From positions 1 through 50,432 of the forward strand of contig CAYURD010000018.1 in NCBI GenBank assembly GCA_964446865.1: 50,432 bases of DNA, read 5' to 3'. Positions 34,465 through 44,600 of the stretch are shown here, piece after piece. The stretch is from Glaciecola sp964446865 (lineage in GTDB: Bacteria; Pseudomonadota; Gammaproteobacteria; Enterobacterales; Alteromonadaceae). Positions within the stretch are counted from its first letter, which is position 1, and each line of letters begins with the position of its first letter. A program made the position numbers and the translations under genes. Below the pieces are notes generated by a model. It saw only the letters and a list, made by a program, of their open reading frames with translations. It did not search any database and had not been told where the DNA came from.

Positions 34465-35637
34465 TTATTTTGATTCGTTAAACAACTCTCTACCAATCAA
34501 CATCCGACGTACTTCAGACGTTCCTGCACCAATTTCATATAATTTGGCATCGCGCAAAAGTCTGCCTGTAGGATATTCGTTAATATATCCATTGCCGCCC
34601 AGTAACTGTATTGCGTCTAAGGCCATTTTAGTGGCAAGTTCAGCAGAATAAAGAATAGCACCTGCTGCATCTTTTCGCGTAGTTTCACCACGATCACAAG
34701 AGCGAGCTACTGCATACACGTATGCACGAGCAGCATTCATTTGCGTATACATGTCGGCTATTTTGCCTTGAACTAGCTGAAATTCACCGATTGATTTTCC
34801 AAACTGTTGTCTATCGTGAATGTAAGGCACAACTGCATCCATGGTTGCTTGCATTATGCCGAGTGGGCCACCCGACAATACTAAACGTTCATAGTCTAAG
34901 CCGCTCATTAATACGCGTACACCACCGCCTATTTCGCCTAAAATATTTTCAGCAGGGACTTCGGCGTCTTCAAATACTAATTCACACGTGTTAGAAGAAC
35001 GCATACCAAGTTTGTCTAGCTTTTGAGCCTGACTAAATCCTGGTGTGTTTTTCTCTACAATAAAGGCGGTAATCCCTTTAGAGCCCGCCGACGTGTCAGT
35101 TTTGGCATAGATAATAAATGTATGCGCATCAGGGCCGTTAGTTATCCACATTTTATTGCCGTTTAACACGTATTTATCGCCGTGTTTATCAGCTCTTAAT
35201 TTCATGCTAACCACGTCAGAGCCAGCATTAGGCTCACTCATCGCTAGTGCGCCAATGTGTTCCCCGCTAACAAGCGAGGGTAGGTATTTTTCTTTTTGTG
35301 CTTGGCTACCGTTTTTATACAGTTGGTTTACACATAAATTAGAATGGGCACCATAGCTTAAGCCTATGCCTGCAGACGCACGACTGATTTCTTCCATGGC
35401 AACAGTATGGGCAAGGTATCCCATATCAGAACCACCAAATTCTTCGCTTACAGTCACGCCTAACAAGCCCATTTCTCCAAATTTTGGCCACAGTTCATTG
35501 GGAAATTGATTATTTTCATCTGCTTTTTCGGCAAGCGGGGCGACTTCATTTTGCGCAAAGTTATAAACGTGCTCTCGCAACATATCAATGTCGTCGCCAA
35601 GGCCAAAGTTAAGGGTAGGATAGGGCGCGGTAATCAT
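34465..35637 (-). CDS. liuA: isovaleryl-CoA dehydrogenase
   Basis: 390 residues, acyl-CoA dehydrogenase fold. It oxidises isovaleryl-CoA to 3-methylcrotonyl-CoA, passing electrons to ETF. Motifs are LAMSEPNAGSDV (FAD and substrate binding), MWITNGPDAHTFIIYAKTD, and LDYERLVLSGGPLG, where Glu250 aligns with the catalytic base placed early in isovaleryl-CoA dehydrogenases rather than at the C-terminal position of other family members. The ATG overlaps the liuR stop by 4 bases. Confidence 0.95.
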   Translation of the reverse strand: MITAPYPTLNFGLGDDIDMLREHVYNFAQNEVAPLAEKADENNQFPNELWPKFGEMGLLGVTVSEEFGGSDMGYLAHTVAMEEISRASAGIGLSYGAHSNLCVNQLYKNGSQAQKEKYLPSLVSGEHIGALAMSEPNAGSDVVSMKLRADKHGDKYVLNGNKMWITNGPDAHTFIIYAKTDTSAGSKGITAFIVEKNTPGFSQAQKLDKLGMRSSNTCELVFEDAEVPAENILGEIGGGVRVLMSGLDYERLVLSGGPLGIMQATMDAVVPYIHDRQQFGKSIGEFQLVQGKIADMYTQMNAARAYVYAVARSCDRGETTRKDAAGAILYSAELATKMALDAIQLLGGNGYINEYPTGRLLRDAKLYEIGAGTSEVRRMLIGRELFNESK

Positions 35638-36029
35638 GCAACACCTCTTTTTAGTTCGTTGAGTTCTTCTCTACAGCGGCTTTCAACTTCATCTAATTCA
35701 TTTAATAGCATTTCAATGTCATTTAGTTGTTGTTCAAGCACACTGCGTTTATTTTCAGTTAAGCGCAACATTGTCTCAAGTTGCACCGCAGAGTTTGGAT
35801 TTGTGTCGTATAGTTCGAAGAGCTTGCTTATTTCAGCTAAAGAAAAACCCAGGCGTTTTCCGCGTAAAATAAGTTTTAAACGTACTTTGTCTTTTACATG
35901 ATAAACGCGCGTTTGGCCTCTCCTTTCGGGGCTAATTAGGTTTTGCTCTTCATAAAAACGGATAGAGCGAGGAGTAATATCAAATTTTTTGGCGAGTTCA
36001 CCAATACTGTAGGTCTTGTCAGTCATCAT
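35634..36029 (-). CDS. liuR: MerR-family regulator of the liu operon
   Basis: 131 residues. The N-terminal winged helix-turn-helix is typical of MerR (YSIGELAKKFDITPRSIRFYEEQNLISPERRGQTRVY), followed by a dimerising coiled coil (about 80-125). It lacks the metal-binding Cys of MerR itself, in line with control by a CoA-type or branched-chain intermediate. In gammaproteobacteria LiuR represses branched-chain degradation genes. As first gene of its own operon it is expected to be autoregulated; the promoter has symmetric ACGT boxes. ATG at 36029 or 36026. Confidence 0.93.
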   Translation of the reverse strand: MMTDKTYSIGELAKKFDITPRSIRFYEEQNLISPERRGQTRVYHVKDKVRLKLILRGKRLGFSLAEISKLFELYDTNPNSAVQLETMLRLTENKRSVLEQQLNDIEMLLNELDEVESRCREELNELKRGVA

Positions 36030-36055
36030 TTATCTTCCTCTTTCAGGCGAGTAAG

Positions 36056-36083
36056 ATAATATCTTACGTTTACGTAAAGTCAA
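36056..36083 (-). promoter_or_regulatory. liu operon promoter
   Basis: On the minus strand TTGACT (36083-36078) and TATTAT (36061-36056) are 16 bases apart, about 27 bases before the liuR start. The whole spacer is occupied by the TTACG-N4-CGTAA box. Confidence 0.7.
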
Positions 36084-36099
36084 GTTAACGTAAACGTAA
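36064..36099. promoter_or_regulatory. two LiuR-type operator boxes
   Basis: Box 1, 36064-36077, is TTACG-TTTA-CGTAA inside the promoter spacer. Box 2, about 36085-36099, has the related TTAACGTAAACGTAA in the opposite sense, upstream of the -35. MerR regulators bind within the -35/-10 spacer, so box 1 is the probable LiuR operator. Confidence 0.6.
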
Positions 36100-36165
36100 A
36101 GTTGGTGTTTGGCAAGGCAATATGTTGAGAATATATAAACGAAAGCTGTGGCAGGCCACCATGTG

Positions 36166-37809
36166 CTAAACGATTGGATCGTAAGTCCAGTCACCGTCTT
36201 CTAAATGTATTCTAGAGCGTTGGTATTCGCGCTCAGCTTTCCACACTTTCTTATTGAGTTTCACTGTGACGCCAGGGAAAAGCTCTTTGTTAGCGATAAG
36301 CCGTGCATTTTTTTCAAAATCAATCTTTTTGGCGTGAAGCTCATCAACAGCTTCTGCTAACCAGTTTAGCAAAAGTCGTTCAGCTTCTAATTCGTTATTC
36401 AATGAAATGAGTTTTTCTTGAAGTGCTTTAGGCAATATTTTGTTATTTATGGAAGATATTTTGATTTCATGGTTAGCATTATTAGAGCGTAACTCTTTTT
36501 TCATCTCCGCAAGCGCATTTAACCGATTGGTCAACTGGTTGTAGCCTTCACTGAAGTCTACGATTAGCGCACTACCCGATACCGCACCTATCGTGCCGCC
36601 ACGGACTTTCCCATGACTAATAATTGTGCTAGCAAACAGATTTCCCATTGGATTATCAATATTACCAATAGTGACAGCTCCTCTGCAATTGACCCGAGAG
36701 TATGCAAGCTGCTTCTCAACATGTAAGTTTTTAGCGGTGACTATATCGAGGCCTTGACCGTGTTGTAAAAATACACTGCCATTTGCAACGAGTCTGCAAT
36801 CTTCATCGTTCATTTTGCCGGTAGCACCTTGGGTAATAATAATATCACCGCCAGCGCGAATAAAGGCTGATTCTACAAAACCATTAATAGTCACATCGCC
36901 TTTAGCTATTATTTCCATATTTTCGGTAACATCGCCATTTACAATAACAGCGCCATCATAATTTACGTTACCAGTGCCAACATTAACGCCTTTGACGACG
37001 TAGGTATCGTCGATGTTCATGCGGTCATTTTCAAACTTTGGCTGACCAGCGACATTTGCGACAATAATATTTTCATCTGAGTCTGAAATACTTGTGTTTG
37101 CACCTAAAATGATATCTTTCCATTCACCTGGCACAGGTACAAGCTCCTTGCCGGTAATGGTTAACCCTTTTCGTCCCTTGGTGGGTGCTTTTCTCTTAGC
37201 AACGGCTTGCCCAGCCGAAACGCAAATAATATCGCCTAAATTCCGCATATCAACTTTGCCGTCTTCATCTGATTGAGGCGTTAATACACGGTCTATTGCG
37301 TTTGGGACAAGTGCCTTTATATATGAATTTTTTCCATTTTTTACAGGCAAGCCTTTTGCAACGATTTCGCTGAACTCAGTACCGTGTGCAGCATCTAAGC
37401 CTTTTTCTAAAATGTTTTGGATACGCTTTTTGCTTAAGCCTTTCACAACCCCTTGAGCATTTAGGGTAGAAACTACTTCGTCTACGCTTTGTAAGGTTCC
37501 CGCCGACGGTGTCACAAATGAAATGCTCGCAGACATTTGGTCGCTTGCTATTTTTACTTGGACTTCGAGGGGCTTTAGCTCACCGACTGCTTGTTCAACC
37601 GGACCAAAATCTTCATCAGCTTTTACTGCGTCAAGAATATCAGCAACAGCAAGTAAGCGCGCTTTTGATATTGTATAATGGCTATATTCACTGGTCGCGA
37701 CAAAGCTCTCGAAGGACTCAGGATCTAAGCTTCCTTCAAATAAAAGGGGGTCGATAATGGCGATCAATGTAGTTTTTTCGTCATTCTCTTTAAGTGATAC
37801 ACCTTTCAT
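36166..37809 (-). CDS. FapA/DUF342 family polymer-forming-like protein
   Basis: 547 residues. DUF342 (FapA) proteins have an N-terminal capping part, a central right-handed beta-helix and a C-terminal coiled coil. Here about 1-250 is the N-terminal part (DAAHGTEFSEIVAKGLPVKNG, TGKELVPVPGEW), about 250-400 shows regular short repeats (NVNYDGAVIVNGDVTENMEI, AKGDVTINGFVESAFI), and 400-500 is helical. No signal peptide is seen. Some members influence flagella or cell-surface assembly, but the role in this group is unknown. No flagellar gene is in the window. Confidence 0.85.
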   Translation of the reverse strand: MKGVSLKENDEKTTLIAIIDPLLFEGSLDPESFESFVATSEYSHYTISKARLLAVADILDAVKADEDFGPVEQAVGELKPLEVQVKIASDQMSASISFVTPSAGTLQSVDEVVSTLNAQGVVKGLSKKRIQNILEKGLDAAHGTEFSEIVAKGLPVKNGKNSYIKALVPNAIDRVLTPQSDEDGKVDMRNLGDIICVSAGQAVAKRKAPTKGRKGLTITGKELVPVPGEWKDIILGANTSISDSDENIIVANVAGQPKFENDRMNIDDTYVVKGVNVGTGNVNYDGAVIVNGDVTENMEIIAKGDVTINGFVESAFIRAGGDIIITQGATGKMNDEDCRLVANGSVFLQHGQGLDIVTAKNLHVEKQLAYSRVNCRGAVTIGNIDNPMGNLFASTIISHGKVRGGTIGAVSGSALIVDFSEGYNQLTNRLNALAEMKKELRSNNANHEIKISSINNKILPKALQEKLISLNNELEAERLLLNWLAEAVDELHAKKIDFEKNARLIANKELFPGVTVKLNKKVWKAEREYQRSRIHLEDGDWTYDPIV

Positions 37810-38085
37810 CTATTTTATCGTAACCTCAAGATTGGTATTTTTTGTTAATCCTAGTAATGATTTATCTGCTGATCTAGCAAAAGATTTAGTTGGGCGGGGG
37901 TAACTAAATGTTCAATAATGGTTACGTAATACGCTTCAAAAACAAGTTTCAGCATATATCGGTCACAAATATTCATATTTATTTTAGTTGCCAATACTTT
38001 GCGCACCTATGCTTTAAGAAATTAAATCCAACAACTATGTGAATCGATTAGGTGACAACGCTTGATTGTCAAATCATCATTTTAT

Positions 38086-39573
38086 TCAGGCAAAAGAAAT
38101 CTGGTTAGCATAGTTTCTGAGTGCATTTAGTACCTTTAGCTTTTCAGGATAATTCGCTAATTCAGTACTTAATTGATCAACTTGAGCAATAAACTCTGAC
38201 ATCGAAAGACACCCTTTCTTTTTTGGGGTATTCATTCTAGCTAGCAAATGATCTTGCCATGCAATTAATTCTGATTCGTCAAGCAAATGCGGGTAGTTTC
38301 TTGCTCGGTAGCGAAACAGTAATTCGTTTAGCGCTTTAGTGCTTAAGCTACCTTGGAAGCCAGCGAGTTGTTCGGGCAGCTGTGAGCGAATATTTGCCAT
38401 TTGTTTTGCGTCTTGCGCCGACGGAAAAGGCAAGTCATAGAGGCGCTCGTCTATATTTTCTATTTGATGATCGGTCTTTTGTTGTACAAATACGTCACGA
38501 CATAAGTCTTTCAAATCAGGGATACTTTTTAAAACCTCGTAGTGCGCGATGCATGCACCTATATCAATACCTAAATCGTTTGCGCGCGTTTGACTTAGGG
38601 TTTTAATGGGCGCGATAAAAGGGCACTTGTTTGCTGATACACTCATTAATCCGGGCCTGATATTGGTATGTTTTTGAGTATCGTTTGTTGCAGTGTTTTT
38701 CTCAGACCTTGCAAACAAAGCTTCGCAAAGCATCTGCACATTATCGTTGTTATATGTTTGCGTGAATAGCGCTATTGGTTTAGATAAGTCTATACATAAA
38801 ACTGCGTTTGGATTACTTGGGTGTTCACAAACGGGCATGATGAGGCTACAACATCCCTGCTGGCTGTTAAAAAAGCCACTAATGTGGACAAAAACGTTAC
38901 TTTGAAATTGTTGTAGCATTTCATTGACTTTGTGTTTACTACGAAGTTGCCAGTAATAGTTGTAAAGTTTTGGTTGCTGACTTTTTATGAGCTTTGCCAC
39001 CGCTATAGTGGCATATACATCGCTAAGTGCGTCATGTGCACTCTCGTGTTCAAGCGAATTCGCTTTTGTTAGTTCTTCTAGTTTAAAACAGGGCTTACCA
39101 TTTTCATAACGCGGCCAAGTTATGCCATCGGGCCGAAGTGCAAAACATGCGCGCACCAAGTCAATAATATCCCACCTTGAATTTCCATTTTTAAATTCGC
39201 GTTCGTAGACAGGAAACAAGTTTCTAAATAACATGAAGCGGGTAACTTCTTCATCAAAACGAATACTGTTATAACCTGCAACACATGTGTTTGCTTGCGA
39301 CATGAGCCTAATAATGCGCTGTGCAAATTCTGGTTCTGATAGTCCTCTTGAAAGACTGAAATTGGGGGTCATGCCGGTAACTAAACATGCTTGTGGATGC
39401 GGCAAGTAGTCATGCGGGATTTTGCAAATTAAGTTTGTTTTGGGAGATGCTTCAATTATGTTTAAGTCAAGATCTGTTCTAATGGCAGCAAACTGTGATG
39501 GGAAATCAACACTTGGGCTTACGCCCCATGTTTCGTAATCATGCCATAAGATACTATTTTCTACTTCGTTCAA
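38086..39573 (-). CDS. sbcB: exodeoxyribonuclease I
   Basis: 495 residues (E. coli 475). A DnaQ-like 3'-5' exonuclease that degrades single-stranded DNA in recombination and mismatch repair. The exonuclease site is visible: HDYETWG with Asp12 and Glu14, GYNSIRFDEEV and HDALSDVYATIAV. The SH3-like and C-terminal helical domains of ExoI follow, ending in YRARNYPHLLDESE and the region after it. No ATG is available at the N-terminus; the start is TTG at 39573 with AGGG seven bases upstream. It is preceded by a long non-coding stretch. Confidence 0.95.
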   Translation of the reverse strand: MNEVENSILWHDYETWGVSPSVDFPSQFAAIRTDLDLNIIEASPKTNLICKIPHDYLPHPQACLVTGMTPNFSLSRGLSEPEFAQRIIRLMSQANTCVAGYNSIRFDEEVTRFMLFRNLFPVYEREFKNGNSRWDIIDLVRACFALRPDGITWPRYENGKPCFKLEELTKANSLEHESAHDALSDVYATIAVAKLIKSQQPKLYNYYWQLRSKHKVNEMLQQFQSNVFVHISGFFNSQQGCCSLIMPVCEHPSNPNAVLCIDLSKPIALFTQTYNNDNVQMLCEALFARSEKNTATNDTQKHTNIRPGLMSVSANKCPFIAPIKTLSQTRANDLGIDIGACIAHYEVLKSIPDLKDLCRDVFVQQKTDHQIENIDERLYDLPFPSAQDAKQMANIRSQLPEQLAGFQGSLSTKALNELLFRYRARNYPHLLDESELIAWQDHLLARMNTPKKKGCLSMSEFIAQVDQLSTELANYPEKLKVLNALRNYANQISFA

Positions 39574-40065
39574 ACTTACACCCTAAGATCACACTGTAAA
39601 ACAGGTAATAACACTAGCATAGAATAAGGCATATTTTAATCTTGCAAATCAGTCTTGCTTCTGATGCGTAGCTGCACATAGCGGCGTGATATGTTTATAT
39701 AATATTTTTTTCAATCCTTATACAAAAAGGATGTAACAACTTGGCATAATAACCAATAGTCCAAGAATGAACTCGAAAACTGATTTAGAAAAAATACATA
39801 AATACAATTACTTATAAATTGCAATATCGCTAAATAATTAACTTACTTAGTTATTCTGTTTATCTATGTTTATTGGCTTGTTTAGACTATTTTTGTATGA
39901 CGCCTAAGCGCCAATTTATTGACGCGTATTCTCGTATTAAACGAGTACGCTATTTGCTTTTTTCAACTTCAATAAACTTATATAAAATGTATTTTTTATA
40001 ACTAAAGGAAATAAAAGCCGCTTGTTTTATGAATTAGAATTAACGCAACGCAAAAGGAGAACAAT
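39574..40065. other. 492-base AT-rich intergenic region
   Basis: Divergent spacer between sbcB and the small gene at 40066, without a convincing ORF. A bulged hairpin (GCGTA plus CTCGT pairing with ACGAG plus TACGC, 39924-39950) is followed by a T-rich run. TATATAAAAT at 39978-39987 and a TTGCTT at 39954-39959 are weak promoter-like signals for the small gene. I see no tRNA or known riboswitch fold. Confidence 0.5.
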
Positions 40066-40308
40066 ATGCGCGAATCAATTATCCCTTCGGTAGATTATGT
40101 AAACAGCGAAAGCACCAATGACCCCTTTATCGCTTCTGGGGTAGCGCCTTTCTTTTCAATGAGAAAGTTGAGGCTGATATATAATCAGCTTGTTGAGTCA
40201 AACGAGTTTGAATACAAAACATTTGACGCTTTTAAGCATCAAGTACTCAATTCTGTAGCGCCACAACTAGAATTAAATAAGTGGCAAGCGATAGCATCGC
40301 GTAGGTAA
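40066..40308 (+). CDS. small conserved-looking protein, unknown function
   Basis: 80 residues, soluble, no cysteine, no signal peptide. The sequence has a helix-rich C-terminal part (FSMRKLRLIYNQLVESNEFEYKTFDAFKHQVLNSV). The ribosome-binding site AAAAGGAG eight bases before the ATG is among the best in the window, which supports a real gene with high translation. I do not recognise the family. It is followed 81 bases later by the iaaA-like gene with a hairpin in between. Confidence 0.65.
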   Translation: MRESIIPSVDYVNSESTNDPFIASGVAPFFSMRKLRLIYNQLVESNEFEYKTFDAFKHQVLNSVAPQLELNKWQAIASRR

Positions 40309-40349
40309 TTTCGTAAAAGTTTGTAGGAAATTGGACATTGTCATCGCTT

Positions 40350-40382
40350 CCTCTTATTCTTGCGCTCTAGCAAAATAAGAGG
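40350..40382 (+). promoter_or_regulatory. hairpin covering the iaaA ribosome-binding site
   Basis: CCTCTTATT (40350-40358) pairs with AATAAGAGG (40374-40382); inside it TTGC (40360-40363) pairs with GCAA (40370-40373). The 13-bp stem has a single bulged C and a GCTCTA loop. The AAGAGG at 40377-40382, seven bases before the ATG, is the ribosome-binding site and is wholly paired. No T-run follows, so this is not a standard terminator. Confidence 0.7.
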
Positions 40383-40389
40383 ATTGGAT

Positions 40390-41652
40390 ATGAAAATCTC
40401 GATACTGTTACAAAATGTCATACAAGTTTTTACTACCCTAATAGGGTTTGACAAATTTGTAAAAAAGGCAAAAGAACTTCAATTAACATTACGCTTTCAT
40501 AGTTCGCCAATAATGACTTTGCGCACTTGCGCGTTGAATCTTATTGGCCATAAACTAGGTGTGTCTTTTATCACTTTTTGCTTATTGCATGGTGTATTAC
40601 ATAGTGCAGCCTATGCGAGTACTGAGTCGAATGCGACAAAAACACATGCGAATCACGCTGCACAGTCGAATGAAAGTCTCAAACAAGTAAAGTCGCCAGT
40701 CGCTATTGCAATCCACGGCGGCGCGGGCACAATTTTAAAGAAGAATATGACGCCAGAGCAAGAGGCGGCTTACCTTACGACCTTAAGTGAATCTGTAAAA
40801 AAAGGCTACGAAGCCCTGCTTGCCGGTAAGGACGGTACACAAGCAGTCATAGATGCCATTGTGCATATGGAAAATTCTGCCTTATTTAATGCCGGGGTTG
40901 GCGCAGTTTATACTTATACAGGCGAACATGAATTAGACGCATCAATTATGCATGGCCAAAACAAGGAAGCGGGCGCCGTTGCTGGGGTGAAGACTATTCA
41001 AAATCCAATTTTAGCGGCATTGTTGGTGATGGAGAAATCTGAGCATGTGATGTTAACGGGCAATGGTGCTGAAACCTTCGCTAGCCAACATGGTTTATCG
41101 CTTGTCGATAATAGCCACTTTAATACAAAGCGACGTTATGACGCTTTGCAACGGGCTAAAAAACGCATTGTTGAACAAGCTCAACATCAAACATCGGCGA
41201 TGACGATAGATGAAAAAATTGCATTTCAGGATTTTAAGTTTGGAACGGTGGGTGCAGTTGTGCTTGATGCCAACGGAAATATTGTGGCGGGGACGTCAAC
41301 AGGCGGCATGACAGCAAAACGATTTGGTCGAATTGGTGATTCTCCTATTATTGGAGCCGGCACTTTTGCTGATAATGAGTCATGTGCAGTGTCAGCAACG
41401 GGTCACGGAGAATACTTTATTCGTCATAACGTAGCGGCAGATATTTGTGCAAGGATGAAATACAAAGGGACGAGTTTAGAAACTGCAGCCAATGAAGTCA
41501 TTTTTGAGGTATTAAATAGCGAAGCAGGCAGTGGTGGCATTATTGCGATCGATCATGAAGGCAATATCGCTATGCCTTTTAATACAGCTGGCATGTATCG
41601 CGCGAGTATCGATGTAGATGGCAAGCTAAGTGTAAAAATTTATAAAGACTAA
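40390..41652 (+). CDS. iaaA: isoaspartyl peptidase/L-asparaginase (Ntn hydrolase)
   Basis: 420 residues from ATG 40390. This plant-type asparaginase family removes isoaspartyl residues from dipeptides and cleaves itself so that a Thr becomes the nucleophile. Here it is Thr286 in KFGTVGAVVLD. Other motifs: IAIHGGAGTI, NAGVGAVYTYTGEHELDASIMHG, GTSTGGMTAKRFGRIGDSPIIGAGTF, and CAVSATGHGEYF. Residues about 42-78 look like a signal peptide ending in AAYAS, but a 41-residue stretch precedes it, so the true start may be ATG 40513, which has no ribosome-binding site. The hrpA start follows the stop by 3 bases. Confidence 0.88.
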   Translation: MKISILLQNVIQVFTTLIGFDKFVKKAKELQLTLRFHSSPIMTLRTCALNLIGHKLGVSFITFCLLHGVLHSAAYASTESNATKTHANHAAQSNESLKQVKSPVAIAIHGGAGTILKKNMTPEQEAAYLTTLSESVKKGYEALLAGKDGTQAVIDAIVHMENSALFNAGVGAVYTYTGEHELDASIMHGQNKEAGAVAGVKTIQNPILAALLVMEKSEHVMLTGNGAETFASQHGLSLVDNSHFNTKRRYDALQRAKKRIVEQAQHQTSAMTIDEKIAFQDFKFGTVGAVVLDANGNIVAGTSTGGMTAKRFGRIGDSPIIGAGTFADNESCAVSATGHGEYFIRHNVAADICARMKYKGTSLETAANEVIFEVLNSEAGSGGIIAIDHEGNIAMPFNTAGMYRASIDVDGKLSVKIYKD

Positions 41653-41655
41653 ACC

Positions 41656-44600
41656 GTGGATTTAAACGATTTACAAGATACGCTATCAGCTTGTATGGTG
41701 AAAGACCGTTTTGGTCTTACCCAAGGTTTTACGCGCATAAAAAAATCTGTCAAAGATAAAAATATTGACGACGAATCACTCGAAAAACAGCTAATTTCGT
41801 GGCAAAAAAAGGTAAATACTTCACAAGCCTTATTTGAAATGCGTCGGGCTTTGCCTGTTAAAATTGACTATCCAGACCTTCCTGTTTCTGATAAGCGTGA
41901 CGACATCAAAGCGCTCATTGAGGCAAATCAGGTTGTCATTATTGCCGGTGAAACGGGTTCTGGTAAAACAACGCAGTTGCCAAAAATGTGTTTAGAGCTT
42001 GGTCGTGGCCGTGCTGGAATGATTGCGCATACACAGCCACGACGATTAGCTGCACGCAGCGTCGCATCAAGGATCGCACAAGAATTAGATGACCAAGTAG
42101 GTAACTTGGTTGGGTGTAAAATCAGGTTCTCGGAACAAGTTTCAAATAGTACTTTTGTGAAACTATTGACCGACGGTATGTTGCTTGCCGAAATTCAGCA
42201 AGATAAATTCTTAAATCAATACGATACTATCATTATTGATGAAGCCCATGAGCGAAGTCTCAATATCGATTTTTTATTGGGCTATTTAAAGCGTGTATTA
42301 CCAAAGCGTCCTGACTTAAAAGTTATCATTACGTCTGCCACCATCGATCCTCAACGTTTTTCAAAACACTTCGACAACGCGCCTGTTATTGAGGTAAGCG
42401 GCAGAAGCTATGATGTAGAAATTAGACATCATAATTATATTGAAGACAGTCGTGCACAAGACCAAATAGAATCGATTTCATTGGCGGTTGATGAACTCTT
42501 TGCAGAAGGTCGAGGTGACATTCTGGTTTTTTTGAGCAGCGAACGTGAAATTAGAGAAACTCAGCAAGCACTGCAAAAAAGACAGTTAAGAAATACTGAA
42601 GTTATTCCATTGTATGCTCGTTTAAGTGCGTCAGACCAACAAAGAATCTTTCATCCTCAAGGTCAACGACGAATAGTTTTATCGACAAACGTGGCTGAAA
42701 CCTCATTGACTGTGCCTGGCATTAAATATGTCATTGATACAGGCTTGGTAAGAATGTCTCGGTATAGCCACCGTTTAAAAGTTCAACGACTGCCTATTGA
42801 GCCTATTTCTCAAGCCTCGGCTAAACAACGAGCGGGGCGGTGCGGCAGAACCTCTGCTGGTGTCTGCATTCGTTTGTTTAGCGAAGACGATTTTTTATCT
42901 CGCCCTGAATTTACCGACCCAGAAATAACCCGCACTCATTTAAGCAGTGTTATATTAAAAATGCTGAGCTTAGGATTGGGGGAGATTAGTGACTTTGCCT
43001 TTATTCAAGCGCCGCAAGATAAATTCATCACCGATGGGGTGCGTTTATTAGAAGAATTACAAGCCATAGAAAAACTAAAAGGGCGTTTACGCCTGACCTC
43101 TATTGGCCGCAAGATGGCCAAGCTACCGCTTGATCCCAAATATGCACGTATGCTGCTGGCGGCAAAAGAGCAAGATTGCGTAAGCGAAGTGATGATTATT
43201 ACCGCTGGTTTAAGTGTACAAGATCCGCGCGAAAGACCTCACGATAAACAACAAAAAGCGGATGAAGCGCATCAGATTTTTGCTGATAAAAATTCAGATT
43301 TAATTTCTTTACTCAATGTATATCAATCGTTTAAAACAGAGCAAAAAGAACTCAGTCAAAACCAGTTAAGAAAGTGGTGTGTAAAACACTTCATCCATTA
43401 CCAACGGATGCGCGAGTGGCAAGATATTGTTCATCAAATTAAGCACATGTTGGTCTCAATAGATTTGCGTATTAATAGTGATGAAGCTGCTTATGAAGCT
43501 ATTCATAGTGCGATCTCAATAGGCTTGCTAGGTCAGTTGGGTTTAAAAGAGACTAATGGCTTTTATCTAGGCGCTCGCAACAGTCAATTTAAAATATTTC
43601 CTGGGTCATCAGTATTTAAAGCACAGCCAAAGTGGATCATTGCCGCTGAACTTGTGGAAACCTCTTCTTTGTTTGCAAGACAAGTCGCCAGAATCGATAT
43701 TGAATGGATTGAAAAACAAGCCGAACATCTATTAAAGCGAAATTACGTTGAAGTGCATTGGAGCAAAAAACGTGGTGCAGTAATGGCATATATGAACGCC
43801 TTATTGTTTGGCTTGCCCATTGTAAGCCGGCGCGTTGTTAATTACTCAAATATCAATCAAACAGAGTCTCGTTTGTTGTTCATACGTCATGCTCTTGTTG
43901 AGGGTGACACAAAATTAAATTATGCGTTTTTACGTCAAAATCAATCCTTGATCGAAGATGTCCAAAGTTTAGAAAAGAAGACCCGCCGCCGCGACATTTT
44001 AGTTGACGAAGAAGAGCTTGTTGAATTTTATAACTCACGCCTAGCAGAGCATGTTTGTAGCGAGTCTAGTTTTAAGAAATGGTGGCAAAAAGCCAGTCAA
44101 GTGCAAAGCGATATGCTTAACTTTGAGCGCCATCAACTTTTAAAACGTGATGCCAGTGATATTACCGAGCAGTCTTTTCCTGATGTATGGCAACAACATA
44201 ATTTGTTGTTTCCCTTAGAATATGAATTTGAACCTAATCAAGAATATGATGGCGTGTGTATCTTTATTCCTATCGAACAATTAAATCAAGTTCAAGATGT
44301 CGGGTTTGATTGGCTAGTACCGGGCCTGCGTCACGAATTAGTTGTTGCGCTGATAAAAAGCTTACCAAAGCGTCTGCGCCGTAATTTTGTGCCTGCGCCA
44401 GATTATGCAACAGCCTGTTTGGCCGACATGCCCACCGTCGATAAAAAAGGCAATGCGCTAAATATGGTTGACGCATTGGCTAATAAGCTGTTTAGAATGT
44501 CGGGCAGTCAAGTAGCGAATGATGATTTTAACGTAGAAGCCTTGCCGTCTCATTTACGCATGAATTTTGCGGTCATAAATAATCACACATCACAGACGCA

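Noticed and set aside
34452..34496. Longer liuB start at 34496
   Set aside because: It overlaps liuA and adds residues not expected in the family; GTG 34451 has GGGG upstream and gives the normal length.
39714..39732. ATCCTT/AAGGAT hairpin as a terminator
   Set aside because: The stem is only six pairs and no T-run follows on either strand.
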